Source of the DNA: VAXT01 sp035318925
Lineage (GTDB): Bacteria; Actinomycetota; Thermoleophilia; Gaiellales; Gaiellaceae
NCBI GenBank assembly: GCA_035318925.1
Contig: DATHDS010000006.1
Location: 1 to 31,703 of the forward strand
Direction: 5' to 3'
Length of the DNA stretch: 31,703 bases
Shown: in pieces, positions 7,260 through 15,543 of the stretch
Layout of the letters: every line of letters starts with the position of its first letter
Position numbering within the stretch: position 1 is the stretch's first letter
Program-made: the position numbers and the translations under genes
The notes under the pieces: generated by a model
Databases searched by the model: none
Told to the model about the DNA's origin: nothing
Seen by the model: the letters and a program-made list of their open reading frames with translations, nothing else

Positions 7260-7557
7260 TGGCGGATTTTGTCGGCGCCAACGCTCTGCCGGCAAGTTTC
7301 TCGCTTCGCCGTTGTTTCCACGAGCCCCTTGTTCGTCTCGCTAGGGCTGGCAACGTGGGTCGGCATATCCATTCACGTCGAGTACCACCGCGTGTCGGTA
7401 CTTCCTTTGAGTGGATATGAAAAAACTGCTGAAGAGGGACCGGTCGGTGCGGGCGTCAATCCCGCCGCGCCGGGAGCCACTCCTCGCGTCGCAGGCCAGG
7501 AAGTTGGCGACCCCACCGGGCTCGGAGCGTGGAGCGTTTACGTCTTGGCGAGCGCAG
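7260..7557 (-). other. No gene seen
   Basis: The interval upstream of the BKACE start holds only short frames without protein-like composition. It should contain the BKACE promoter, but no convincing -35/-10 pair is visible. Confidence 0.35.
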
Positions 7558-7893
7558 TCACGACGTGCCTTCGGTGTCCTTTGGTGGCGGCATGAGGCGG
7601 CGCGCGAGTCGTAGGCTCAGCGACCTGAAGAACTGTAGGCGCCGCTCCAGCGGAAGGGAGTACCTGAAGACCAGCCCACCCGCGACTCCGATTACGGCAC
7701 CGACGCCAACTCCAATGACGAGCACGTGAGCGCTCGGTCGCGCGTCAGGGTCAAAGATTGCGATTGGGACCGCGACTGCGAGGACCGCCCATCCGACTAC
7801 CTTTATTGCCCGCAGGAATCTCACGTCATCATCATCGGCACGGGCGACCGAGATCTGAGCCAACGCATGGGGAATCAAGGAACGCTCACGCAC
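7558..7893 (-). CDS. Small two-helix membrane protein, unknown function
   Basis: This is a 111-residue product with two hydrophobic segments, residues ~31-46 (VVGWAVLAVAVPIAIF) and ~56-76 (HVLVIGVGVGAVIGVAGGL). The ends are charged, including an Asp-rich stretch before the first helix and a basic C-terminal tail. No family is recognised. The gene stands alone between a gene-free gap and a frameshifted gene. Composition and topology support a real gene, but no start signal is strong. Confidence 0.45.
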   Translation of the reverse strand: MRERSLIPHALAQISVARADDDDVRFLRAIKVVGWAVLAVAVPIAIFDPDARPSAHVLVIGVGVGAVIGVAGGLVFRYSLPLERRLQFFRSLSLRLARRLMPPPKDTEGTS

Positions 7894-7934
7894 AAGGCTG
7901 GCAGCGTTGTGCCGGATTCACCGTCGAACGGTCA

Positions 7935-8407
7935 CTAGTGTCGGCGGCGGGCGCGCGAGGCGATGATGCTCCGCAGTGTTGCGATCGTCTCCCGGAGCGG
8001 CGACCACGAATGGAGGCTGACCGCACGGTCGATTCCTCCGGCGTTCCACCTGAAGATCAGGTGGTCGCCGTTCTCGCCGCCGAACACGAGAGGAGGTGCC
8101 AATATGAGGGTGCCGTTGTGTCCCCCCATCGTCGGCGACCGAGACCTATGGCGCGCGCGCGGTCTGCACGGAGCACCCGATCCGTGACTTGTTGCGCGTG
8201 GGTAGGCGGCCAGACGAAGGGGAACATCGCCGTTAGATTGCCGCGGGTGCCGTAGATGATGATGTGGACGTATTGGGGCGGCCGCGTCCGCTGCGGCCCT
8301 AGCCGTTTACCGGGAAGATTGGGTGGAGCGTCGGGAGGCAGCCCCGCAGGTGCGCCGGCTTCCAAGATCCACGTCTCGAACTGGCAGGCAGAACTCGTAA
8401 GCGCCAC
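7935..8407 (-). pseudogene. Hypothetical protein interrupted by a frameshift at a G6 run
   Basis: Two minus-strand frames join across 8122-8127. The first (from GTG 8407, or further upstream, since the frame is open with CANAQKAG) encodes YVHIIIYGTRGNLTAMFPFVW. The second encodes GHNGTLILAPPLVFGGENGD and continues with HLIFRWNAGG and VSLHSWSPLRETIATLRSII to its stop at 7935. Both halves have good protein composition and they meet at six consecutive Gs (minus strand), where a one-base slip would restore a single protein of ~155 residues. I do not recognise the family. Decay, a sequencing error or programmed slippage could each explain this. Confidence 0.45.
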
Positions 8408-8472
8408 GCCCGCCTTTTGCGCGTTGGCGCAGATCGCGATCGCGCCCCGAGCGTCGGCGCCGTGAGTGCTGT

Positions 8473-9111
8473 CTAACGAGCGTGCTCGAAGGCGAAGGCA
8501 TCCAAGGCCGCAGCTACCGCCTCGCGCGCCCCCACTAACACCGGCGGCCCGTGCGCAACGAGCACACGATCGATCGCCATTTTCCTTAGCTGATTGAGAG
8601 AAGCGGCGAACGCAGGCATGTCTTCGGTTGCCGGAGACGGGCGGACTCGCAGCCCGCCGTCGACTCCGAGGAAGAACTCCGCAACAACGAGCGCCCGTTC
8701 GGGAATGACGTGAAACGCCACTTGCCCTTCGTCCATTCCACCGGGCACGAACGCCTCGATCCCGGTCGGCAGCGCCCTGAGTTCAGGCAATGCACCGATG
8801 TGACCACGCCCTTGCGGATGAACCCAGACGCTTGCTCCATACCTCGCAGCAACAGCTTGGGCACTACGCTCATGCCACGGAGCCGTGAGCAGCACCGCAG
8901 CGGGGCGGCCGGAATCGGAGACCGCGCGATCAAACGGCTGCCAGGCTGCCGGGTCCAGATCGTCCCGAACCAACGGATCGATCAAGACAAAGGAATCCGG
9001 CGCTAACCAGCTCGCGAATCCGACGTTTTCCGGCCACTCCGGGTTCGGCCTCCAAGCCGGATGGGGCGCCGTCCAGAACGTAAGCGCCTCGCTGAGTTGG
9101 ATCGCGTGCAT
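8473..9111 (-). CDS. Metallo-beta-lactamase-fold-like protein with a degenerate metal site
   Basis: The 212-residue product follows the order of an MBL-fold protein: an N-terminal strand region (ASWLAPDSFVLIDPLV), a segment where HxHxDH should be (VLLTAPWHERSAQAVAARY), then HVIPERALVVAEFFLG and a C-terminal VLVAHGPPVLVG motif. The core HxHxDH is reduced to a single His (PWHERS), so ordinary two-metal hydrolase activity is doubtful. Shortened MBL-like proteins of this type are common in actinobacteria and have no agreed function. It starts at ATG 9111. The gene ends 65 bases before the first codon of the frameshifted gene downstream on the same strand, so the two may have been co-transcribed. 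Confidence 0.6.
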   Translation of the reverse strand: MHAIQLSEALTFWTAPHPAWRPNPEWPENVGFASWLAPDSFVLIDPLVRDDLDPAAWQPFDRAVSDSGRPAAVLLTAPWHERSAQAVAARYGASVWVHPQGRGHIGALPELRALPTGIEAFVPGGMDEGQVAFHVIPERALVVAEFFLGVDGGLRVRPSPATEDMPAFAASLNQLRKMAIDRVLVAHGPPVLVGAREAVAAALDAFAFEHAR

Positions 9112-9422
9112 CCGCTACACACTAAATCCGCACGGCGCAGCCGAGCACGCCTCAGGTGAAGTCAGCCATGGCGCGTGTCACCCACCGAATTTGAAGACAA
9201 CCGCTGTCCTCGCCAAGCGTAGCGGCCACCCGCTCGGATCTTGAGCGAGTTTTTGTACGTGCTTGTCAGGTCACTGGCAGCCCGATGGCCAAGGAACGCT
9301 CGAGCCCGGGCACGTCGAGCGCTCACAGCCCGGCGAACTCGTGCACGGGCCAGATCGGCCATCCAGCTTAAGAAGGTCCGCACATAGGCAATACACCGAA
9401 GGCGTGAGAGACTCGGAGCCGA
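9112..9422 (+). other. No gene seen
   Basis: This is the divergent gap between the MBL-like gene and the two-gene operon at 9423. An in-frame GTG at 9405 could extend the downstream gene by six residues. I see no clear promoter. Confidence 0.35.
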
Positions 9423-9967
9423 TGGGAACCGACGCCGGCGCCGACGTCCTCTACGAGGTCGCCGACGAGATCGGCCTCGACGCCGACCGCTTCCGGCTCG
9501 CTCAAGGGGCGTCGTTCGACAAGCTCTACCTGACAGGGATCGAGTTGGCGCTCGCCGCCGCCGGGATGATCGCACACCGGTTTCTGCGCGGCTACATCCG
9601 CGGCCTGAGGGCGGCCGCGAAGGAGGCGGGCCTCGATCCGGACACGCTCGGCGATCGGCTGGGCCGCGGCACGGTGCGGGTTGTCAACGCGCGTGTCGAT
9701 GCGCTCGGCGAGCGAGCCGCGTCTCTCCTCGCCGGGCGCCCTGCCGAAGTACTAGAACAGGCGGCCAACCTCGGAGCTGAGATCGATGAGACTCTGCGCG
9801 AGGCCGAGGAGCTCGGCGCCGAGCTAACCGAGGCGGCCCGCGAGGAGAGCCGCGCGGCAGGGGTCGATGAGATCGCGGCCGCGCTTGTCGAGAACGGGTT
9901 CACGCCAGAGCGGGCGACGGAGCTCGCGCCCCGGCTCACCGACCGATTAGACCTCGGGCGCAGATAA
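9423..9967 (+). CDS. Helical protein with one hydrophobic segment, unknown function (gene 1 of an operon)
   Basis: ATG 9423 is chosen because GGAG lies five bases upstream. The 181-residue product is almost wholly helical. Residues ~29-60 contain an amphipathic or hydrophobic segment (LYLTGIELALAAAGMIAHRF), and the remainder is acidic, Ala/Glu-rich and coiled-coil-like (AANLGAEIDETLREAEELGA, AELTEAAREESRAAG). A UBA-like helix pair near the C-terminus (IAAALVENGFTPERATELA) is suggestive but unproven. No known family is recognised. It is followed after three bases by the 488-residue gene, so the two are surely co-transcribed and probably work together. Confidence 0.65.
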
Positions 9968-9970
9968 CCA

Positions 9971-11437
9971 ATGGGCGCGCCGGGGTTCGCGGACGACCCG
10001 CCCCAGGCGCTCCTCGCCCGGACCCTGCACATCGCCCGCCTACTGCTCGCCGAGCAGCCCGTCCAGGTCGACAGCATGATCGCGGGGAGCACGGTCGACC
10101 TGCCAGGCGACCCGGCGACCGACCGATTCGTGATGGCCGTCGTCTCCGGCGCATCGACCAGCTACTGGGTGGCGGAGCACGGCACCGTCACGACGCGCCA
10201 TGAGCTCCCTGACTGGGCGGAGGAAGCCGACGTCCACGTCCTTGCGCTCCTCGACGTCCAGGGCGTCGCCCTCGAGCAGCTGAAGGACACGGCCAGCCGG
10301 CTTCGCGATCGCGGTCCCGAGCTGTACGAGGGGCTCCGCGTGCGCGAGACAGTCGATGCGGCCGAGCAGTACTACGGCCTGAGCGACTCATCGGCCCTGC
10401 ACGGAATCTTCCAGCCGATCCAGATCCCGGTCGGGCAACTCGAGTCGCTGCTCGCGAGCGCCGAGGCAGCCCGAGGCTGGGTGGAGTCGGCAATGAAGGA
10501 AGTACGGCAGGAGTTCACGTTCTGGCGGCTCCCCTTCGAGCCCACCTTCGACGCACTCGCGACGCTCGTGCTCCTCCTCCAGGTCGACGACCCTAGGCTC
10601 GCGATCTCTGCCGGAGTCCTGCGCACGGTAAGGCCTGACCTGGGCCCCGGGGACGTCCATGTCCTCGCACGCGACGCGACCAAGGTACGCGAGCAGATCG
10701 CCGCGTTTCCCATCACCCTCGGGCAGCTCGGGCCGCCGCTCGCGCCGGGCTTTTACGCGCTCGAGCTCGAGCTCTCGAACTCCGGCGGCCTGGAGGCAGC
10801 GCGCGACGCCATGCGCTCCCTCGAGCTCACCGCCGACCGGCAGCTCGACTCAACGAGGCGCCAGTCAAGCCTCGAACGCTTTTACCTCGGCCTGGCCGAC
10901 GCGGCACTGCACTACCGCGCCGCCGACGCGATCTGCGCGTTCCTCATAGACCTCTACGCGAGCACCGACGCCGACACCGGCGAGCTTCGGTCGCGCCGTG
11001 TGATCTACGAGGAGCGCCGAGTGACCATTGTGGGCTCCTTCTTCCACGCGAGCGGTCTCGGCGGGAAGCTCGACCCGACGTCGATGCCGAGCATCGGGCC
11101 CTGGATCGACGCCCTCTCGACGCTGCCAGCCGGGCAGGCTCGCGCCCTCGTGCACGACCACGCGCTCCAGCTGGTCATCCCCGACTTCATGCGCGATCTC
11201 GTCCTTGGGAGCGTGTGGCGTTTGACCGGGCAGGCGGAGGCCGCCCTGGCGGCGCTCGAGCGGGCATACGAGCGGCTCAACACGGATCGCTCGCTCAACG
11301 CGATGCTGCCGTGGGAGCCGAACTTCCTCGTGCCCCTTTGCCGCGAGCTCGCCCAGGTGCATGAGTCGCTCGGGCACGATCGCCTCGCGGCCACCATGCG
11401 CGAGCGGGCCACCGCCGAATTACGTGGCACACGCTGA
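9971..11437 (+). CDS. 488-residue protein of unknown function with a TPR-like C-terminus (gene 2 of an operon)
   Basis: The ATG at 9971 is three bases after the TAA of the previous gene, with no strong ribosome site of its own, so translation is probably coupled. I recognise no catalytic motif. Visible parts are an N-terminal segment that may be a small alpha/beta domain (ATDRFVMAVVSGASTSYWVA), a long helical middle, and a C-terminal helix pair that looks like tetratricopeptide repeats (WRLTGQAEAALAALERAYER, then LCRELAQVHESLGHDRLAA). There is no signal peptide or transmembrane helix, so it is probably cytoplasmic. TPR-like regions usually bind other proteins, and the coupled small protein is the obvious candidate partner. 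The pair has normal high-GC coding character and is intact, in contrast to its decayed surroundings. Confidence 0.75.
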   Translation: MGAPGFADDPPQALLARTLHIARLLLAEQPVQVDSMIAGSTVDLPGDPATDRFVMAVVSGASTSYWVAEHGTVTTRHELPDWAEEADVHVLALLDVQGVALEQLKDTASRLRDRGPELYEGLRVRETVDAAEQYYGLSDSSALHGIFQPIQIPVGQLESLLASAEAARGWVESAMKEVRQEFTFWRLPFEPTFDALATLVLLLQVDDPRLAISAGVLRTVRPDLGPGDVHVLARDATKVREQIAAFPITLGQLGPPLAPGFYALELELSNSGGLEAARDAMRSLELTADRQLDSTRRQSSLERFYLGLADAALHYRAADAICAFLIDLYASTDADTGELRSRRVIYEERRVTIVGSFFHASGLGGKLDPTSMPSIGPWIDALSTLPAGQARALVHDHALQLVIPDFMRDLVLGSVWRLTGQAEAALAALERAYERLNTDRSLNAMLPWEPNFLVPLCRELAQVHESLGHDRLAATMRERATAELRGTR

Positions 11438-12160
11438 TGGGCTCGGACTCCTCTGGAAGAGCGGTTTGATGAGTCAGGGTAAGGAGTAGGTCGATCGACG
11501 CTGACGGAGCAGCGGGGTGTCAACAAGGTGATAACAAGAGCCACCGACACGGGCCGAAACGCGCCGCCTTCACCTCCGCCTATAAACCACCGATTTGCGG
11601 GTGTTTTCTCAGCTACACGGAGAGGCGTCGAAACCGTTTACCGGTCGCTTTTAATCCCCCACAAATGAGAAGGTCGCTCGGCGTTTGCGCTCATGGCGAT
11701 AATTGCCCTATTAAGCATTTCGGCTGTGAGTCGAACGTCGATCGCGGTGACTACGTGCCCGCGAACGAGAGCCTCTTTCACCAGCTCCCCGCCTCCTCTG
11801 GCGCGCCGCTACAACACAGGGTTTCAACCCCCCGACCGCAACGAAGAGTACGGCCCCGTTGTCGGTTGCACCACGCGCTTCCATTTCAAGCTTCAGAAGC
11901 GACGCGCCAGAGAACTTGCAGCTCACGAACGAGTGACGTGACCTGCGTGACGGTGGGCTAGTGGTTAGCGCGCCGGCACAGTCGCAGGTGTGGCTTGGCT
12001 CGGGTTCTTCGGGAGAGCGGTCCGGTCGGCGAGACTCACGATTGGTGGCGTAGACGCGCGCCGCGCGCGCAAGGGTCACCCGCACCTTGTTGGCTCCCAG
12101 AAGCTCGACTACTAACCGCTGTAGGATCTCGCTGATCCAGTCCGGTCCGGCGCGCCGGTC
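11438..12160 (+). other. Gene-free interval
   Basis: About 720 bases contain no convincing coding frame. Part of it (11500-11720) is relatively AT-rich. A weak hairpin with trailing Ts (CACC..GGTGTTTTC near 11587-11605) could end the preceding operon. I see no tRNA or other RNA gene. Confidence 0.4.
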
Positions 12161-12178
12161 TGACGAAAAGGAGCCAGA

Positions 12179-12592
12179 GCGAGCATCGAGGAAAACAAGG
12201 AACTGGTCCGCCGCTACACCCGTGAGGTATTCGACGAGGGCAACGTCGCCGCGGTCGACGAGTATCTCGCCCCCGACTTCTACAACCACGTCACCGGCAG
12301 GACGGGCACGGACGACTTCAAGCAGCTCGCTGCCGACGTCGGCAAAGCTCCGGGGACAGCAAACATCATCGAGTTTCTGGTCGCCGAGGACGACCTCGTC
12401 GTCGCCTTCATGGCGATCACGCGCAAAGTGCACAAGGAGCTGCACGTGTTCGGCTTCACGTTCCCTGGCAATGGGCAGTCCTACACCGTGAAGCACATCC
12501 ACATCTATCGCGTCACCGACGGCAGGATCCGCGAGCATTGGGCGGTGCGCGACGACCTGAGCATGCTTCGTCAGCTCGGGGCGTTCTCATAG
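12179..12592 (+). pseudogene. SnoaL-like (NTF2-fold) protein with a lost start codon
   Basis: From 12182 the frame reads a typical SnoaL-like polyketide-cyclase/ester-cyclase protein: SIEENKELVRRYTREVFDEG, VDEYLAPDFYNH, VAFMAITRKVHKE, KHIHIYRVTDGRIREHWAVRD, ending at TAG 12590-12592. A strong ribosome site (AAAAGGAG, 12166-12172) sits at the correct distance from codon 12179. That codon is GCG, where GTG would be expected. No ATG, GTG or TTG occurs in frame before the ATG at 12410, which would remove about half the fold. The rest of the ORF is intact, so the loss is recent, a sequencing error, or translation begins at an unusual codon. The fold usually binds small hydrophobic ligands; the substrate is unknown. 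Confidence 0.65.
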
Positions 12593-13052
12593 CGCGCCGT
12601 ACGACATCGAAACGAGCGCCTGACGCCCTGAGCGGCAATCAGAGCCGGCGGCGTTTTCGCGGACGAGAGCCTCACTGATCCAATCCACCGGTAGTGCGTC
12701 AGCTAGCCTGCGTCGACCGAACCTCCCATGCGGCGCTGATGCACTGCATGTCGCAATGGGCGCCCGCCAAGAATTAGAGCAGCAGCGGGGGGCGCTGATG
12801 TTGCCGAACGCATCGCGCGCCCACACTCCCTGGCCTTTGATCGCCATGGAAAGCCCCACGCAGGCTGCGCCGACGAAGGACTGGCCCGAATTCTTCGACC
12901 GGTCGAGCGACGCTGTTCATCCGCCCCTGCAACTCGTGGGCACGATCGCAACCCGGTAGCCGACGTGCGCGCACGCAGCACGGCCTCGTGGGCTGGCGCA
13001 GATGCACTAGGAGAGCTAGAGGTCGGCTCCACGCGAACCCGAAAGGCGGCTC
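12593..13052 (+). other. No gene seen
   Basis: Several long frames overlap here on both strands, but none has convincing protein composition. The interval probably holds decayed sequence and the promoter of the CYTH gene. Confidence 0.35.
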
Positions 13053-13619
13053 ATGGGACCGTCGGTTAAGGCATGGGTCTGCTCGATGAGCGGCAAAGCA
13101 GGCAAATACGCTCGGTTCGAGTTTGAGCGTCGGTTCCTCGTCGAGCACCTTCCCGAGCGGTTGGTGCCCGACAGCGGCTGGCGCATCACCGACCGCTACA
13201 CCATCGACACGCGCCTCCGGCTGCGGCGGATGCAGCCACTCGCCGGCGGCGAGAGCGTCTTCAAGCTGGGGCAGAAGGAGTCGCCGGCGGCGCCCGACTT
13301 CTCGCGCATGACGATCACGAACATCTATCTGTCGGCCGCCGAGTACGAGGTCTTCGCCGTCCTACCGGCACGCGAACTGCAAAAACGCCGCTGTCACCTC
13401 GAGCAGGATGGACGCGTCTACAGCCTGAACGTGTTCGATGGGCAGCTGGCCGGCCTCATCCTCGCCGGGCTCGACTTCGAGACAGACGACGAGCTGCGGG
13501 AGTACCGGCAACTTCCTGACTGGGCACTGCAAGACGTTTCTGACGACGAGCGTTTTACCGGAGGGGCTCTCGCCTCACTGACGGCAGACGATGCGGCCAC
13601 GCTGCTCGCGCAGATCTGA
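13053..13619 (+). CDS. CYTH-domain (triphosphate tunnel metalloenzyme) protein
   Basis: CYTH proteins form a beta-barrel tunnel that binds triphosphates and divalent metal; members include class IV adenylate cyclases, thiamine triphosphatases and tripolyphosphatases. The signature ExExK appears as EFERR (residues 23-27), with Arg in place of Lys. Alternating basic and acidic strands follow (DRYTIDTRLRLRRM, SVFKLGQK, RRCHLEQDGRVYSLNVF), and the late motif GLDFETDDELREY fits the acidic strand that binds metal. The length (188 residues) is normal for a single domain. The ATG at 13053 has a GGCGG ribosome site; an ATG at 13086 closer to the domain is also possible. Nothing nearby indicates a specific substrate. 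Confidence 0.8.
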   Translation: MGPSVKAWVCSMSGKAGKYARFEFERRFLVEHLPERLVPDSGWRITDRYTIDTRLRLRRMQPLAGGESVFKLGQKESPAAPDFSRMTITNIYLSAAEYEVFAVLPARELQKRRCHLEQDGRVYSLNVFDGQLAGLILAGLDFETDDELREYRQLPDWALQDVSDDERFTGGALASLTADDAATLLAQI

Positions 13620-14102
13620 CCGTAGATGCTCGGGCGAGCTAGCTTTACAAGCGCCGGGCCCGACCGTCGAGTTGCCCGAGCGTGGCCTCGAATTCGTCCG
13701 CGCCGGCCCGAATCAATGGACACCGCCGAGGGCGCGCTCGAGGTGCGCGAAGCGGCACGCCTGTTCACTTCCGGGCTTGGGCTGGAGCGACTCCGCCACG
13801 GGCCGGCATTCGCGCTCGGCCCGCCCTTATCTGCCTCGACGGCGGCGGGGCCGCGTCCGCACGGCTAAAGTGAGGTCACCAGCGCCATCGAACGCCGGGC
13901 CACCCGCCTCGATTGGTACGCCGCGCGCGTTTCGACCGCGTCGAAGTCGGCGAGGACGAGATGTTGCTCGTCTGATCCGCCAGCTAGTTCGGGGTGCTCG
14001 TCGGTCTGTGACAACCGGTCTCGCTACTCGATGTGAGTGGATACAAAGAGCCGCACCACAAGGCATCGCAGCGTCACACACGCGCAACTCGAGGCGCCGC
14101 GG
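13620..14102 (+). other. No intact gene; possible coding scraps
   Basis: There are short protein-like pieces in different frames, for example a frame reading FDRVEVGEDEMLLV and then a stop near 13973, but nothing assignable. The interval probably contains decayed coding sequence. Confidence 0.3.
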
Positions 14103-14630
14103 TCAAACCGCCTGGCGGTAGATCTCCGTCCGCTCCCACGCCAACCGACCCTCGCCAGCGATGCTTGCTGTCACGAAAACGCCGGTGCCGAGTACCCGCT
14201 CATCAAAGAGCTTGAGACGGCGCGGGCAGAAGCGGTAGAAGCGATAGGCGCTCAGATCGCTCGTGCGGTAATCGGGGAATCGTTTTGCGTAAAGCGCTTC
14301 GGCGTCTTGGACGTCCGCGCCGTCGGCCTCGTGGGCCGAACCGAACAACTGGATTCCGCGATCGGGCTTTCCCCACACCTGACTCGAGTCGTAGACGGCA
14401 ACCGCGGCCGTGTCATTCGCGCGAACGTTCCGCGAGTGCTTCGCGCGCGGCTCCGACAACCACACGAGGTCGAACTGTGGGCTCCACGCGAAATAGGCCG
14501 TGTTGACATGGGCGCGGCCTTCGGACGCCACCGTCGCGATCGCGCAAAGGGGTGAGGCGTTCAGGAGCTTTCGCGCCATCGCCGCCATCCGTGAAGCGGC
14601 GATCGGACGTTTCGATCGCTCGATTGCCAT
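14103..14630 (-). CDS. Pyridoxamine 5'-phosphate oxidase-like flavin-binding protein
   Basis: The split-barrel fold of the PNPOx-like family is visible: an N-terminal helix (MAAMARKLLNAS), the first strands LCAIATVASEGRAHVNTAYFAW and DLVWLSEPRAKHSRNVRAN, then AAVAVYDSS and GIQLFGSAHE, and a helix with ALYAKRFPDY. Such proteins bind FMN or F420 as homodimers; the exact reaction is not predictable. The start at ATG 14630 is supported by GGGAGGAG seven bases upstream, which is stronger than the upstream in-frame start at 14723. The 175 residues match the family's typical length. It is a single gene with divergent or unrelated neighbours. Confidence 0.8.
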   Translation of the reverse strand: MAIERSKRPIAASRMAAMARKLLNASPLCAIATVASEGRAHVNTAYFAWSPQFDLVWLSEPRAKHSRNVRANDTAAVAVYDSSQVWGKPDRGIQLFGSAHEADGADVQDAEALYAKRFPDYRTSDLSAYRFYRFCPRRLKLFDERVLGTGVFVTASIAGEGRLAWERTEIYRQAV

Positions 14631-14948
14631 CGCGATTCTCCTCCCAGACGTTCTTACCCGAAGACCGGATCTTGGGCCGGGACGGCGGAAGGCGCAAGTC
14701 CCGCCGGAGCCGCACCCACTCAAGTCGAGCGTGGACCGGTAGAGCCTTGCACCGTTGACTTCTGGTTGGCCTCACTCGCTCGCAGTTCCGTGACGAGGAG
14801 AGCTGTCCGAGCCCGAAGTCACGGAGCCCATGACCTTGCGGCGGTCGCCACAGCGCTATCAGCTCTTCGCCGCGCGGGTCCGTCATGCAGACAGTCAGCC
14901 CAGCGCGCGCAAGCGTGTTACCTGGCACTTCGTCGGCCGGAGGCGAAA
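14631..14948 (+). other. Gap without a gene, leader of the EamA remnant
   Basis: The interval lies between the PNPOx-like start (minus strand) and the Arg-rich leader ORF (plus strand). It should hold divergent promoters, but I see no clear consensus pair. Confidence 0.3.
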
Positions 14949-15068
14949 ATGCCATACAGCCCTCCACTGCGAGGGGTATTACAGTTACGGCGGCGGGCTC
15001 GGCGAAGGGTGCGTGCGAGGCGACGAAGCCTCAGGCGATTTGCCTGGGGCTTTTTTGTGGACCGACTT
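14949..15068 (+). promoter_or_regulatory. Arg-rich leader ORF running through a terminator hairpin into the EamA remnant
   Basis: ATG 14949 has a strong ribosome site (GGAGG at 14939-14943, spacing 5). The frame begins MPYSPPLRG and then has 12 arginines within residues 14-30. Its DNA contains a terminator hairpin (15027-15056) and it continues without a stop into the EamA frame at 15069. A ribosome stalling on the Arg codons just before the hairpin would suit transcription attenuation of an exporter. Arg-richness in a GC-rich frame may also be chance. Alternatively this is simply the true N-terminus of the transporter ORF. Confidence 0.35.
15027..15056 (+). terminator. Rho-independent terminator
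   Basis: AGCCTCAGGC (15027-15036) pairs with GCCTGGGGCT (15042-15051) over ten positions with one G-T pair. The loop is GATTT and a run of Ts follows (15051-15056). It is a textbook intrinsic terminator, placed 13 bases before the EamA ATG with no complete gene upstream on this strand. Confidence 0.8.
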
Positions 15069-15407
15069 ATGGACGACGACAACGACATCAACGCTGGGAA
15101 CCATGCTCGAGGGCTGACGGCGAGCGGCGTTTCTCCGACAGCCCGTCTCAGAGCTGTCCTCGCTCTCGTCGCGGCCGCGCTCATCTGGGGCTCAAGCTTC
15201 GTCGTCACGAAGCTCCTGCTCAAGGAAGCCGAGCCGTTCTTCATCGCAGCGGCGCGCTTCGCGATCGCACTCGGCGTCCTGTGGCCGCTACTCGTTTGGC
15301 GCGATCGTACGCTCGCGCCGATCCGCTCTCGCCCACACGCTCGAATCATGCTGGCTCGAGCGGCTCGCTCCTGCCTTAGAACGTCGCCGCCGTTGCTAAC
15401 TTCTTGA
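15069..15407 (+). pseudogene. EamA/DMT-family transporter, truncated after the first helices
   Basis: The frame from ATG 15069 reads into the characteristic EamA N-terminus: VLALVAAALIWGSSFVVTKL (helix 1 with the WGSS motif), then EPFFIAAARFAIALGVLWPL (helix 2 with the ARF motif), then a basic loop. It ends in sequence without helices at TAG/TGA 15407. A working EamA transporter has about ten helices and 290-310 residues, so only about a fifth remains, and no further EamA sequence is seen before the next gene. The family exports amino acids or other small metabolites. A terminator lies immediately upstream. Confidence 0.75.
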
Positions 15408-15543
15408 CCGTGTCCAAACCGGGACTCCGACTGGCCAGTTACTAGCCGAGTCTCCCGCGATGACGGAAGGTTCGCTGACTGCGGGTGACACTCGCAGGGC
15501 TCGCCGTCGCCGTCCGGCCAGACGGTCCCGCAGTCAATCTGCC

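Noticed and set aside
6103..7353. 416-codon minus-strand frame over the PhzF remnant and BKACE
   Set aside because: Extremely Arg-rich; the BKACE frame in another phase has clear family motifs.
7405..7557. Short plus-strand ORF starting MKKLLKRDRS
   Set aside because: No ribosome site, and the rest of the frame looks non-coding.
11817..11842. CRISPR-like motif (GTTTCAACCCCC)
   Set aside because: It occurs once; no repeat array or cas gene is nearby.
11950..12030. Possible tRNA (GGGCTAGTGGTTAGCG resembles a D-arm)
   Set aside because: No anticodon stem, T-arm or matching acceptor strands could be built around it.
12587..12859. Minus-strand frame starting MGLSMAIKGQGVWARD
   Set aside because: The first 20 residues look protein-like but the remainder does not, and no family or start signal is evident.
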